64,000 bases of DNA from contig NZ_BAEH01000073.1 in the NCBI RefSeq assembly GCF_000241305.1, positions 40,276-104,275 on the forward strand. The letters are read 5' to 3'. Source of the DNA: Gordonia effusa NBRC 100432. Lineage in GTDB: Bacteria; Actinomycetota; Actinomycetes; Mycobacteriales; Mycobacteriaceae. The notes under the pieces were generated by a model, which was not told where the DNA came from, searched no databases, and worked only from the letters and a program-made list of their open reading frames with translations. How positions within the stretch are numbered: position 1 is the first letter of the stretch; each line of letters opens with the position of its first letter. This document shows positions 25,125 through 33,607 of the stretch, piece by piece. Both the position numbers and the translations under genes were made by a program.

Positions 25125-25751
25125 ATGACTTTCTCCGGTTTTCCCGAGGCAGCCTTCGACTTCTACGACGATCTCGAAAACGACAACAGCAAAGTGTTCT
25201 GGGATGCGCACAAGGATCTCTACCGCAGCGCGGTTGTCGAACCGATGACCGCACTCACCGAAGAGCTCGCGGATGAGTTCGGTCAGGCTAAAGTCTTCCG
25301 TCCGCATCGTGATATCCGATTCTCGAAGGATAAGACGCCATATAAGACTCATCAGGGAGCGTTCATTCCGGTTGGTCCGGCCACCGGCTACTACGCGCAG
25401 ATCGCCGCTCCGGGTTTCACCGTCGCGGTTGGCTTCTACGATGCCAATGCCGAACGACTCGCCGCTTTCCGCAAAGCCATCGACCACCCGCGACACGGTC
25501 CGGAACTAGAGAAATGCATCGCGTCGCTGAAGCGGGCCGGATGGAAGGTCGGCGGCACCACACTCAAGACCGCGCCACGCGGATGGGACGTGGAACACCC
25601 CCGCATCGAACTACTCCGGCATAAATCATTGACCGTCTCTCGCGACTATGGATTCGACGAAGTCATCCACACACCCAAACTCATCAATCGAATTCGCACG
25701 CATTGGCGGCAAGCCACGCCGCTCATCGACTGGTTGCAACAACACGCATAG
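25125..25751 (+). CDS. DUF2461 family protein
   Basis: The 208-residue protein fits DUF2461 (TIGR02453): FDFYDDLENDNSKVFWDAHK near the start, FRPHRDIRFSKDKTPYKTHQG in the middle (key RDIRFSKDKTPYK) and the PRGWDVEHPRIELLRHKS motif, then a C-terminal helix. The Arg/Lys/His-rich conserved motifs suggest a phosphate or nucleic-acid ligand, but no biochemical role is established. AGGAG lies five bases before the ATG. Length is normal for the family. The 218 bases upstream carry no other gene. Confidence 0.88.
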   Translation: MTFSGFPEAAFDFYDDLENDNSKVFWDAHKDLYRSAVVEPMTALTEELADEFGQAKVFRPHRDIRFSKDKTPYKTHQGAFIPVGPATGYYAQIAAPGFTVAVGFYDANAERLAAFRKAIDHPRHGPELEKCIASLKRAGWKVGGTTLKTAPRGWDVEHPRIELLRHKSLTVSRDYGFDEVIHTPKLINRIRTHWRQATPLIDWLQQHA

Positions 25752-25817
25752 GCGGCGCACAAATGTGACGCGAGCCATCTCTGAGCTCTAATTCCGAAGA
25801 ATCTCGTGTCCACAGGA

Positions 25818-25823
25818 CATAAT
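25818..25823 (+). promoter_or_regulatory. putative -10 box (CATAAT)
   Basis: CATAAT ends six bases before the ATG at 25830 and supports that codon as the start of the next gene. Confidence 0.4.
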
Positions 25824-25829
25824 TCGGGA

Positions 25830-26201
25830 ATGCGTTCTCAGGCTCCGACCACGGTTATCGCGGTCCTCATCACGTTATTCACGTGCGCAATCGCGTTTCT
25901 CGCCTACCTCATGTGGAACAGCAAGAACGACGCGCCTAGCGCGGCAAGTCCAACGACCACTGTGACCACCACCAGCGTGCTCACCGAAACCACCACCGAA
26001 ACACCGTCGACCGTCACCGTGACGAGTTCGCCGTCGACATCCCGGCGCAGCTACGGCAGCTACGCCGCCGATGGCGAGCCGTGTACCTCAGACGAGGTGA
26101 ACACGCAGGTCAGCATCGATGGTCGCACGCTGGTCTGCACCTACCAAGGTGAAGATTCGCCCAACGAATACGAGTGGGAGTACCTGACGAGCAGTTACTG
26201 A
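25830..26201 (+). CDS. single-span membrane protein with Thr/Ser-rich linker
   Basis: The 123-residue protein has one membrane helix (about residues 8-28), then a Thr/Ser/Val-rich low-complexity linker of about 45 residues and a compact C-terminal segment of about 45 residues with two Cys (in GEPCTS and LVCTY) and many acidic and Tyr residues. The layout is that of a small mycobacterial-type anchored surface protein, with the C-terminal piece outside. Function unknown. GTG at 25806 is an alternative start, but the -10-like CATAAT six bases before 25830 favours the shorter form. Confidence 0.65.
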   Translation: MRSQAPTTVIAVLITLFTCAIAFLAYLMWNSKNDAPSAASPTTTVTTTSVLTETTTETPSTVTVTSSPSTSRRSYGSYAADGEPCTSDEVNTQVSIDGRTLVCTYQGEDSPNEYEWEYLTSSY

Positions 26202-26286
26202 CGCTTGCGCCGCATCCGACCGCGCCGGGCGAAGGTGGCGCGCACCGGAAGGAATAACCGCGCCGTCGGGACTCATTGAACCAACC

Positions 26287-27135
26287 ATGGCATCAACACA
26301 GAGTTCGATCCCGTCCATCAATCTCAACAACGGCATTACCATTCCGCAGCTGGGCTTCGGCGTGTTTCAGATACCCGCCGCGGACACCAAAGCGGCGACG
26401 CTGACCGCACTCGAACTCGGCTATCGCCATATCGACACCGCGCAGATGTACGGAAACGAGGCGGAGGTCGGCCAGGCAGTCCGCGAATCAGGCATCCCCC
26501 GCGACGAGATCTTCGTGACCAGCAAGCTGAACAACAACGCCCACGCACCTGAGGCCGACACCGCGGCCGCCGCACAACGCACCGTCGACGCGCTCGATAT
26601 CGGTCCGGTCGATTTGTACCTGATTCACTGGCCACTGCCCGAGGTCGGCGACTACGTCGCAACCTGGCGCATCCTCGAGGAGGCATATCAGGACGGCAAG
26701 TTCCGCTCCATCGGCGTGTCCAATTTCCACCAGCCACACCTAGAGCGCCTGCTGGCCGAAACCGATGTGGTTCCGGTCGTCAATCAAATCGAAGTACATC
26801 CGTACCTCTCGCAGAATCCCTTGCGGCAGTTCAACTCTGAGCATCAGATCCGCACCGAGGCGTGGTCGCCCATCGCGCAGGGTGATGTACTCGACGACCC
26901 AGCGCTCGCACCGATCGCCGCCGAGCTGGGCCGCTCGGTCGCACAGGTGGTGTTGCGCTGGCATATCCAGCGCGGCGACATTGTCTTCCCCAAGTCGGTG
27001 ACGCGCGCTCGGATCGCCGAAAATCTCGAGCTGTTCGACTTCGAGTTGTCTGACGATCAGGTCTCCACAATTGATGCTCTCAATGCCGACCGACGTCGCG
27101 GCCCCAACCCGGATGAGTTCAACTGGGTGCCGTGA
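26287..27135 (+). CDS. aldo/keto reductase
   Basis: The 282-residue protein is a (beta/alpha)8 aldo-keto reductase of the 2,5-diketo-D-gluconate reductase group. The catalytic tetrad is visible: Asp 50 (GYRHIDTAQMYGNE), Tyr 55, Lys 80 (FVTSKLNN) and His 114 (LIHWPLP). The NADPH-binding signature IVFPKSVTRARIAENLELFDF (key PKSV and R residues) lies near the C-terminus. It reduces aldehydes or ketones with NADPH. The natural substrate is not evident. It has no clear ribosome-binding site, and the neighbours give no pathway hint. Confidence 0.9.
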   Translation: MASTQSSIPSINLNNGITIPQLGFGVFQIPAADTKAATLTALELGYRHIDTAQMYGNEAEVGQAVRESGIPRDEIFVTSKLNNNAHAPEADTAAAAQRTVDALDIGPVDLYLIHWPLPEVGDYVATWRILEEAYQDGKFRSIGVSNFHQPHLERLLAETDVVPVVNQIEVHPYLSQNPLRQFNSEHQIRTEAWSPIAQGDVLDDPALAPIAAELGRSVAQVVLRWHIQRGDIVFPKSVTRARIAENLELFDFELSDDQVSTIDALNADRRRGPNPDEFNWVP

Positions 27136-27174
27136 TGACGCGCCCGGCGTGCCGGAACCGCAGGTCGGCACGTC

Positions 27175-27180
27175 TACTCT
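27175..27180 (+). promoter_or_regulatory. putative -10 box (TACTCT) of the DUF998 gene
   Basis: TACTCT is followed by six bases and GTG at 27187, consistent with a leaderless start. Confidence 0.35.
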
Positions 27181-27186
27181 GGATTG

Positions 27187-27897
27187 GTGCAATACACGAG
27201 TACTGAGCCGGTGTCGATCGACTCACCCCGGCAATACTCAGTTCGTCGGTGGGTTGCGGCAGTCGCGATAGGTGTAGCGGGACTGTGCTATTCCTCGTGG
27301 GCCTTGGAACATTTGTGGGCCGGCGGCCTCGACCCGATGCGCACATTCCTGAGCGAACTCGACGCGGCGGGCCGGCCGCACCGAGGAATCTATGTTGCCG
27401 GCGACATCATTACCGCCGTCGCCGCGATGGTCGCGATGCTGGTCCTACTTCTACCAAGGCCGGCGGTTCGGGGTTATCAGTCGCTCGCCGCTGTCATCGC
27501 GTTCGGATGCTTCGGCGCGGCCACCCTCGCCGATGCACTCATGCCGATTGAGTGCATCCCTGGCGTCGACGTCGACTGCCCATGGGAACCGAGCGGTATC
27601 TTCCCTCAGTTGCATCACGTGCACGCGCTGACCAGTTCACTCGCGGTGATCAGCCTGTTCACCGCTATCGTCGCCGCGACCCTCGCGTCGTTTACGACCG
27701 GTCGGTGGAGATTGTTGCGGGTCGTCGGCTCCACCATTTTCGGAGTGATCATGGTGTCCACCGCCTGGATGCTGATCGCCGACAACCTCAGCGGCGACTA
27801 TCGATTGGGTTTGGCGCAACGCATCCAGGTCGGAGCGATGTCGGTGTGGATGTTGGTCTGGGCGGTGGCGTTGGTTCGGGAAAGGCGGTCCCCGTGA
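27187..27897 (+). CDS. DUF998 family membrane protein
   Basis: The protein of about 236 residues has six predicted membrane helices. The DUF998 landmarks are the early LDPMRTFLSELDAAGRPH loop after helix 1 and the extracellular Cys-containing loop with IECIPGVDVDCPWEPS, followed by QLHHVHALTSSLAV. Function is unknown for the family. The GTG at 27187 is preferred to TTG at 27184 because a -10-like TACTCT lies six bases before it. The stop is inside the outer arm of a hairpin shared with the convergent fadD-like gene. Confidence 0.82.
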   Translation: MQYTSTEPVSIDSPRQYSVRRWVAAVAIGVAGLCYSSWALEHLWAGGLDPMRTFLSELDAAGRPHRGIYVAGDIITAVAAMVAMLVLLLPRPAVRGYQSLAAVIAFGCFGAATLADALMPIECIPGVDVDCPWEPSGIFPQLHHVHALTSSLAVISLFTAIVAATLASFTTGRWRLLRVVGSTIFGVIMVSTAWMLIADNLSGDYRLGLAQRIQVGAMSVWMLVWAVALVRERRSP

Positions 27898-27940
27898 GTC
27901 GGGCATATGCCCTGCTGGCATGTGCTCGCCCACGGGGACC
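27887..27940. terminator. 54-bp inverted repeat between convergent genes
   Basis: GGTCCCCGTG (27887-27896) pairs with CACGGGGACC (27931-27940), and inside it 27901-27911 pairs imperfectly with 27917-27927. The element spans the end of the DUF998 gene and the gap to the convergent acyl-CoA synthetase, so a two-way terminator is likely. Confidence 0.5.
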
Positions 27941-27951
27941 AGTTTGCTAAG

Positions 27952-29781
27952 TTAGCCGAGATCTACCACTCCCGACGACGTCGCTCCTGAGTACAGTGCC
28001 TCGATCCGTTCGGCGTATTTGTCGGCAATTGGCTTGCGCCGCAACTTCATTGTCGGGGTCAGCTCGTCGCCTCCGGGGTCCCACGCTGCCGGCACAATCG
28101 CAAACCGTTTGATTTGCTCGACGCGGGACAGCTTGTCGTTGCCCTGCCGGATAGCGACAGTCACTTCGTCGATGACCGCCGAATGTCCCGACACAGTAGC
28201 GATATCGTCGTCGCTTAATTTGTGCAGATGCGCTCGGGCAGTCGCGGCGTCGGGATCAAGGACGACCAGCGCCGACACATACGGTCGCGCGTCACCTATC
28301 GCGACGACCTGACCTATCAACGACGACGCGGCCTTCATCGCGTTCTCAATGTTGGTCGGGGACATATTCTTTCCCGACTCGGAGATAATGAGTTCCTTCT
28401 TACGATCCACGATGGTCACATTGCCCGCCGCGTCGACCGTGGCGATGTCACCGGTAGCGAGCCACCCGTCCGCGTCGATCGTCTCGGCCGTCTTCTCTGG
28501 CTGACCGCGATACCCCTCCATGACGACCGGGCCGCGGATCAACAATTCGCCGTCGTCGGCAATCTTCACCTCAACGCCATGGACCGGTTTGCCGACCGTA
28601 CCGATTTTCAAATTGTCCGCGGTAGTCATCGTCGAAACTCCGGTCGTCTCGGACATCCCCCATACCTCCAGCACCGGAATGCCAAGGCCGAGAAAGAATT
28701 CCAGCACTTCCGGAGGGATCGCCGCCGCACCAGACGCGGCAAAGGTGACCTGATCCATGCCAATCGCACCACGTACCTTCGACAACACCAGTTTGTCGGC
28801 GAGCGAGTGTTGCATCGCCTCGACTGCCCCCAAACTACGTCCGGCCAGTCGCGCCTTTGCCGCCGCTGCGCCAACGCCCAGCGCCCACGCGCCGAGTTTG
28901 GCTTTCACCGGGCTGGACTCCTCGGCGAGTTTCGCCTCGATACCCGCCTTGATCTTCTGCCACACGCGGGGTACCCCGAAAAAGAAGGTGGGGTGTACGT
29001 CGGGCAGAGCCGCCGCGATCTCACGCGGGTCCGGCACCGTCGTAATCTGTATTCCGCGAACGATATTCGCCGCGTGAGCCGATACCCGGTCGGCGATGTG
29101 GGCCGCTGGCAGATAAGAGACAATGCGATCGTCGAACCCGACGTCGACGTGTTCGGCCAGGGCCGCCAATTCCGCGATGATATTGCGATGGGAGATCTCG
29201 ACGCCCTTGGGCGGACCGGTTGTACCCGAGGTATAGATCAGCGTGGCTAAGTCGGACGGACGCACCGCTCGCCACCTGGCGTCGAAGTCGAAATCGGGAG
29301 CTGGGCTATTTTCGACGTCGGCGAGAGAGAGCGTGCCATCGGGCGAACCATCAATCACCACAACAGTTTTCACTTCAGAATTTGCCGCGGAGATCACCGG
29401 CAGGAAAACCTGTTCGGTAACCACGACGGTATTGCCCGCATTGCCGAATAGATACTCCACCTGATCAGGTGAGCTGGTGTTGTAGATGGAGAACGGAACT
29501 GCGCCCAGATGCAGACATGCGGTGTCGACGAGGTGAAACTCGGGCCGGTTAGTCAACATAATTCCAACCCGATCACCATGTCGCACACCATGATTGGCTA
29601 GTCCAGCGGCGATCGCACGAACCCGTCGGGCATAGTCCGCCCAGGTGATCGACGTTGTCCCGCCTACTGTGCGCAACGCGACGGCGTCGGGTCTGATCTG
29701 GACTGTGTGCTGGAAGGCTTCGGGCAGCGTCGAAACTTGTGCGCCACTCTCGTGCGGAAAGGTGATCGGTGTATCAGACAT
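27952..29781 (-). CDS. long-chain fatty-acid-CoA ligase (FadD type)
   Basis: The 609-residue enzyme is an ANL-superfamily acyl-CoA synthetase of the FadD11/FadD15 kind. Motifs seen are the AMP-binding P-loop YTSGTTGPPKGVE, the aromatic gate region YLPAAHIADRV, VWGMSETTGVST (A5), the GWLATGDIA motif (A7), DRKKELIISESGKNMSP (A8) and a C-terminal LTPTMKLRRK catalytic Lys region. It activates fatty acids as acyl-AMP and transfers them to CoA for beta-oxidation or lipid synthesis. GAGG seven to eight bases before the ATG at 29781 supports that start over Met residues further upstream. Confidence 0.92.
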   Translation of the reverse strand: MSDTPITFPHESGAQVSTLPEAFQHTVQIRPDAVALRTVGGTTSITWADYARRVRAIAAGLANHGVRHGDRVGIMLTNRPEFHLVDTACLHLGAVPFSIYNTSSPDQVEYLFGNAGNTVVVTEQVFLPVISAANSEVKTVVVIDGSPDGTLSLADVENSPAPDFDFDARWRAVRPSDLATLIYTSGTTGPPKGVEISHRNIIAELAALAEHVDVGFDDRIVSYLPAAHIADRVSAHAANIVRGIQITTVPDPREIAAALPDVHPTFFFGVPRVWQKIKAGIEAKLAEESSPVKAKLGAWALGVGAAAAKARLAGRSLGAVEAMQHSLADKLVLSKVRGAIGMDQVTFAASGAAAIPPEVLEFFLGLGIPVLEVWGMSETTGVSTMTTADNLKIGTVGKPVHGVEVKIADDGELLIRGPVVMEGYRGQPEKTAETIDADGWLATGDIATVDAAGNVTIVDRKKELIISESGKNMSPTNIENAMKAASSLIGQVVAIGDARPYVSALVVLDPDAATARAHLHKLSDDDIATVSGHSAVIDEVTVAIRQGNDKLSRVEQIKRFAIVPAAWDPGGDELTPTMKLRRKPIADKYAERIEALYSGATSSGVVDLG

Positions 29782-29893
29782 GTGTGAACCTCGAAGGCGT
29801 CGATCGGTCATGTTGCACGTCACAGTAGCGAGATTAGGTCACCCCTGGTGTCCGAATTGCCGTTTATCTCTGCTAAGGACTTCCTGGTCCCGC

Positions 29894-29899
29894 TACCCT
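29894..29899 (+). promoter_or_regulatory. putative -10 box (TACCCT) of the tmrB-like gene
   Basis: TACCCT ends eight bases before the ATG at 29908, which helps to choose that start. Confidence 0.35.
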
Positions 29900-29907
29900 G
29901 GGATGCC

Positions 29908-30540
29908 ATGCCCGCCGCGAATACGTCGAACTCGTTGTTGTGGATCAACGGCGCATTCGGCGCTGGAAAGACACATACTGCTTTCGAATTGCACCGACGC
30001 CTGCCAAACTCGTTCGTCTCCGACCCCGAACTGATCGGTTTCGGCATCCACCGCATGCTGCCGGAGGTCGCTCGCGATGATTTTCAAGATCGTCCGCAGT
30101 GGCGATCCGCGGTGGTTGCCACCCTGGCCGACGCTGTTGCCGCTTACGACGGACCTGTCATCGTGCCGATGACTCTGGTCGAACCCGACTACTTCGACGA
30201 GATAATGGATGGACTCGCCGACGCAGGTGTCGACGTGCGGCACTTCGCACTGACCGCGTCGCCTGAGACGCTACGAAAGCGACTGCGTCTTCGGCTCGGC
30301 TACGGCGTCGGAAAGCTGTTGGGCCACGATGAGACATGGGCGATGCAACAGATCGATCGCTGCACAACGGCGTTGTCCGACAAGCGATTTGATATCCACA
30401 TCGGAACTGACGACCGCACTGTCCACGACGTCGTCGAGGAAATCGCCGACCAAGCCGGGCTGACGCTGATCAGACCCCGACTGAGCGCCGGGCGATATCA
30501 GCTACGGCGTATTCGGGTGGGCTTGGCTCATATCCGGTAG
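29908..30540 (+). CDS. TmrB-like ATP-binding protein (tunicamycin-resistance family)
   Basis: The 210-residue P-loop protein has LLWINGAFGAGKTHTAFELHRRLP at the start (Walker A GAFGAGKT), then SDPELIGFGIHRMLPEVARDDFQ, a PVIVPMTLVEPDYFDEI strand and AMQQIDRCTTALSDKRFDIHIGTDD (quoted motifs are the key residues). This order closely follows Bacillus TmrB as I remember it, a membrane-associated ATP-binding protein that confers resistance by binding tunicamycin. Related proteins are found in organisms with no known tunicamycin role, so the physiological ligand here is open. An upstream GTG at 29848 would add 20 residues not present in TmrB. Confidence 0.8.
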   Translation: MPAANTSNSLLWINGAFGAGKTHTAFELHRRLPNSFVSDPELIGFGIHRMLPEVARDDFQDRPQWRSAVVATLADAVAAYDGPVIVPMTLVEPDYFDEIMDGLADAGVDVRHFALTASPETLRKRLRLRLGYGVGKLLGHDETWAMQQIDRCTTALSDKRFDIHIGTDDRTVHDVVEEIADQAGLTLIRPRLSAGRYQLRRIRVGLAHIR

Positions 30541-30574
30541 AGGGGCACTCCGGTCTCCCCAGCTCAGCTTCCCA

Positions 30575-30640
30575 GAATTCTGGACATAGTCCCGACGTCG
30601 GGGCAACTTGCCCTCGGCGGGGTTCCTGAATCCAGAATTT
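30575..30640. repeat. degenerate intergenic palindrome with the GGGCA-NN-TTGCCCT core
   Basis: AATTCTGGA at 30576-30584 pairs with TCCAGAATT at 30631-30639. The centre GGGGCAACTTGCCCT (30600-30614) matches the centres of the palindromes at 30688-30756 and 53630-53698. The outer arms differ from those two, and inner and outer axes are offset by half a base, so it looks like a decayed or divergent family member. It lies between two convergent genes. Confidence 0.6.
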
Positions 30641-30687
30641 GAGGGGCGGCTATGAAATCATTCTCGCCATGAGTGACCGGACGTCGG

Positions 30688-30756
30688 GAAAATCGTCCGA
30701 ATAGTTGGTCACCAAGGGCAATTTGCCCTTGGTGAGGAACTATTCGGACGATTTTC
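30688..30756. repeat. 69-bp intergenic palindrome, copy A
   Basis: The outer arm GAAAATCGTCCGAATAGTT (30688-30706) pairs perfectly with 30738-30756. After a 4-base internal loop on each side, ACCAAGGGCAA (30711-30721) pairs perfectly with TTGCCCTTGGT (30723-30733) around a single base. The same outer arms recur at 53630-53698. The repeat ends 34 bases from the convergent ABC transporter stop. Each strand ends in ATTTTC, so it could act as a bidirectional terminator. Confidence 0.85.
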
Positions 30757-30790
30757 ACCGGAGCGGGGCCATCGGCGGGCGTCCCGGGGC

Positions 30791-32719
30791 CTACGACGTC
30801 GGCTTCACCAAATCGGTCAACGTCCACTCGCCGTCGCCAACCAGTTGCAGCAACTTGGTGTGGTGCTGGTCGGTGGTACTGCGATGGCTTACCGAGACAA
30901 TCACCATTTCTGGCAATTCGGTCCGCAGCAGCGAGTACAGCGTGTACTCAAGTCCCTCATCCACCGCCGACGTCGCTTCATCCATGAACACCGCCTTGGG
31001 TTTGGTCAGCAACACACGCGCGAACGCGATTCGTTGCTGCTCCCCCGGCGAAAGAACCTTCGACCAGTCCTCTTCCTCGTCGAGCCGTTCGGTCAAGTGG
31101 CCCAACATAACTCGCTCTAGAACGGCCTTGAGCACATCATCGGGGAAGGCGTCCGACTCGGACGGATATGCGACCGCCGTCCGCAGATCGCCGAGCGGAA
31201 TATACGGCACCTGAGACAGGAATAGCGTGTCATTGCCTCCGGGACGAACGAACTCGCCGTCAATGAACGGCCACAACCCGGCGAGCCCTCGAAGAAGTGT
31301 TGTTTTGCCTGAACCGGACTGCCCTTTGATGACCAGCGCTTCACCGAGACCGAGCCCGAGGGTCAGGTCGTCGACGAGCTTACGCTCGTCAGGAGTCGCT
31401 ATCTCGACCTTGTCCAGACCAATGACATCCGGCGAACCAGCCGAAGCCTCCTTCGTCAGCATCGTGGGAAGTGAGCGTGAGCGCACGTTGGCGTCTTCGA
31501 GGCCATCGAGACGGATGAGCGACGCTCGGTAGCCGGTGAACGTAACGTACGCATTCCTGAAGAACGAAAGCGAGTCGTGAAGCTCACCGAAGGCTGAAGC
31601 AGTCTGAGTCATGTCGCCGAGCTGAATCTGTCCGGCGAAGAACCTCGGTGCCTGTGCTACCAGCGGCACAACCACCGAAGCTTGCGTGATCGAGAAGTTC
31701 CACGACGTAAACTTCAACGTCCGGAAAACGATCCGCCAGAAATTGTTGACGATCTGCCCAAACCTACTGAGCAAGCCAACATGCTCGACGCGCTCACCGC
31801 GATAGAACGCGATGTTCTCGGCGCCGTCGCGAACTCGGATAAGCGCATAGCGGAAGTTGGCGGCCAGCCGCTCCTGCAAGAAGGTGAGGTGGATCAGCGG
31901 TCGACCGATCCAGAACGCTACGAGAGTCGCTATGAGGACGAATGTCATCACCAGAAAGACCATCGCGCGAGGTACTTCCGTCCCAAAGACGTTCATCGGC
32001 CCGGAGAGATCCCAAAGAATGATAGTGAACGAAACGATACTGACCGTCGCGGGAATCACACCATTACTGGACGATCCATTCGAACTGAACATCATCACCC
32101 GCGATTGCGTAGCAACCACTTGGATGTCTTCTTGGACACGCTGATCGGGGTTATCGACTCCGGCCTGCAAGAGTGAGTCGCCCGCGCCGGCCGCCTGGCC
32201 GACGAAACGGTTTCGATAGAAGGCCCGGTCACCCAGCCAGTCAGCGGTGACATGTTCAGTCATCCATGCGCGAAACCTGATCTCGAAGGCGCTGCCGACA
32301 TAAATCTCGATGAGTGTCCTAATCACATGCATCGACGCGAGCAATACGAATAGCCAAATCGCCTTCCAGAACGACGACTTCGCCTCGTCGAGAGCTCCGT
32401 TGTCATGCTGGGCGAGGGCTTGAGCACCATATTGCAATGACGTGTAGAGATCGTTGCTCCAATAGGACAACAACACCGTCAATCGCACGCCGAGGACGGC
32501 AAGAAAGGTCAACGCGAACACCAGTCCCCAGGCCAGCACGCGCGTTGCCGGATCTGTGAAGAACCCGCCACCGATCCGCCAAAATTGCTTACCCCACACG
32601 GTAAAGCGGGCGATCAAATAGCCGATAATGAGCAAACTGACGAGGCATATCGCCACCACGATGGCGAGCCACTTCAACGACGCCCAGATCTCGTTACCCC
32701 AGTCGATACTGGTTTCCAC
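30791..32719 (-). CDS. BacA/SbmA-type ABC transporter, membrane and ATPase domains fused
   Basis: The 642-residue protein has a SbmA/BacA-like membrane domain (about 1-410, six helices, with LSYWSNDLYTSLQYG, DNPDQRVQEDI and ENIAFYRGE motifs). A C-terminal ABC ATPase follows: Walker A GQSGSGKTT, signature LSPGEQQRIAFARVLL and Walker B AVFMDEATSAVDE. M. tuberculosis Rv1819c has the same layout and imports vitamin B12 and hydrophilic peptides such as bleomycin. GTG at 32719 has GGGAG seven bases upstream and is preferred to TTG at 32725. It converges with the tmrB-like gene, with two palindromes between, and is divergent from the crotonase gene. Confidence 0.88.
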   Translation of the reverse strand: METSIDWGNEIWASLKWLAIVVAICLVSLLIIGYLIARFTVWGKQFWRIGGGFFTDPATRVLAWGLVFALTFLAVLGVRLTVLLSYWSNDLYTSLQYGAQALAQHDNGALDEAKSSFWKAIWLFVLLASMHVIRTLIEIYVGSAFEIRFRAWMTEHVTADWLGDRAFYRNRFVGQAAGAGDSLLQAGVDNPDQRVQEDIQVVATQSRVMMFSSNGSSSNGVIPATVSIVSFTIILWDLSGPMNVFGTEVPRAMVFLVMTFVLIATLVAFWIGRPLIHLTFLQERLAANFRYALIRVRDGAENIAFYRGERVEHVGLLSRFGQIVNNFWRIVFRTLKFTSWNFSITQASVVVPLVAQAPRFFAGQIQLGDMTQTASAFGELHDSLSFFRNAYVTFTGYRASLIRLDGLEDANVRSRSLPTMLTKEASAGSPDVIGLDKVEIATPDERKLVDDLTLGLGLGEALVIKGQSGSGKTTLLRGLAGLWPFIDGEFVRPGGNDTLFLSQVPYIPLGDLRTAVAYPSESDAFPDDVLKAVLERVMLGHLTERLDEEEDWSKVLSPGEQQRIAFARVLLTKPKAVFMDEATSAVDEGLEYTLYSLLRTELPEMVIVSVSHRSTTDQHHTKLLQLVGDGEWTLTDLVKPTS

Positions 32720-32788
32720 GCACAAACTCCCACTCGCCGACGTTCTGCAGTCGCAGCAGTCTAACCGAGCGTGACCTGGGCCACCGAG

Positions 32789-32794
32789 TAGCCT
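32789..32794 (+). promoter_or_regulatory. putative -10 box (TAGCCT) of the crotonase gene
   Basis: TAGCCT ends eight bases before the ATG at 32803 in the short gap to the divergent transporter gene. Confidence 0.35.
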
Positions 32795-32802
32795 CGATAC
32801 CT

Positions 32803-33603
32803 ATGTCCGAACTGGTGACCTACAACGTCGTCGGCGACGTCGCACACGTCGTGCTCAACCGTCCCGACAAACTCAACGCGCTTACCCTCGATATGCTCGA
32901 CTACCTCGGTCGGTGCGCTCGCCGAGCCGCAAAAGACAAGTCACTGCGAGCTGTCCTGCTCTACGGCGCCGGGGATAGCTTCAGCGCCGGGCTCGACTTC
33001 GGCAGCACCTCCAAACAAGTTTCCCGTGTCGTGAGAACCTTTGTGCCGCAGATACTCTCGGGCAACGCGAACGGTTTCCAAAAGCCAGCGTGGATGTGGC
33101 GCTCGGTGCCGGTACCGGTTATCGCAGTCGTCACCGGCCACTGCTTCGGCGGCGGACTGCAAATCGCACTCGGAGCGGACTTCCGGATAGTCGCGCCGAC
33201 CGCCGACTTTTCCATCATGGAAGCCAAGTGGGGTCTCATTCCCGATATGTCGGCGTCAGCGAGCCTTTCGCAGTTGGTCGGCATCGACGTCGCCAAGAAA
33301 CTGACCATGACCGCAGAAGTTTTCGATGCCGCGTATGCGAAGGACATCGGGCTCGTCACCGAGGTTGCCGACGACCCACATACGGCCGCCGATGCCCTCA
33401 TGGAGAAAATTTCGCAGCGCTCCCCGGACTCCGTAGCTTCCGCGAAGGCACTCTTCGAACGCACCTGGGAGCGCAACTCACGCTGGAGTTTCCCGATCGA
33501 ACAGATGCTGCAGATGCGGTTGCTCCGCGGCAAGAACTCGACGATCGCGCGGGTGGCCGGATTAACGAGGTCAGTGCCGGAGTATGTTCAGCGCCAGTTC
33601 TAG
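32803..33603 (+). CDS. enoyl-CoA hydratase/isomerase family protein (crotonase)
   Basis: The 266-residue protein has the crotonase core: VVLNRPDKLNALTLDMLD, AVLLYGAGDSFSAGLDFGS forming the first oxyanion-hole strand, and TGHCFGGGLQIALGADFRI forming the second. The glutamate pair of true enoyl-CoA hydratases is not clearly present: the second region reads MEAKWGLIPDMSASASL, with Asp rather than Glu. Isomerase, dehalogenase or hydrolase activity is therefore also possible. It probably acts on CoA thioesters in fatty-acid or sterol side-chain breakdown. It converges with the membrane-protein gene four bases away. Confidence 0.87.
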   Translation: MSELVTYNVVGDVAHVVLNRPDKLNALTLDMLDYLGRCARRAAKDKSLRAVLLYGAGDSFSAGLDFGSTSKQVSRVVRTFVPQILSGNANGFQKPAWMWRSVPVPVIAVVTGHCFGGGLQIALGADFRIVAPTADFSIMEAKWGLIPDMSASASLSQLVGIDVAKKLTMTAEVFDAAYAKDIGLVTEVADDPHTAADALMEKISQRSPDSVASAKALFERTWERNSRWSFPIEQMLQMRLLRGKNSTIARVAGLTRSVPEYVQRQF

Positions 33604-33607
33604 TCGG

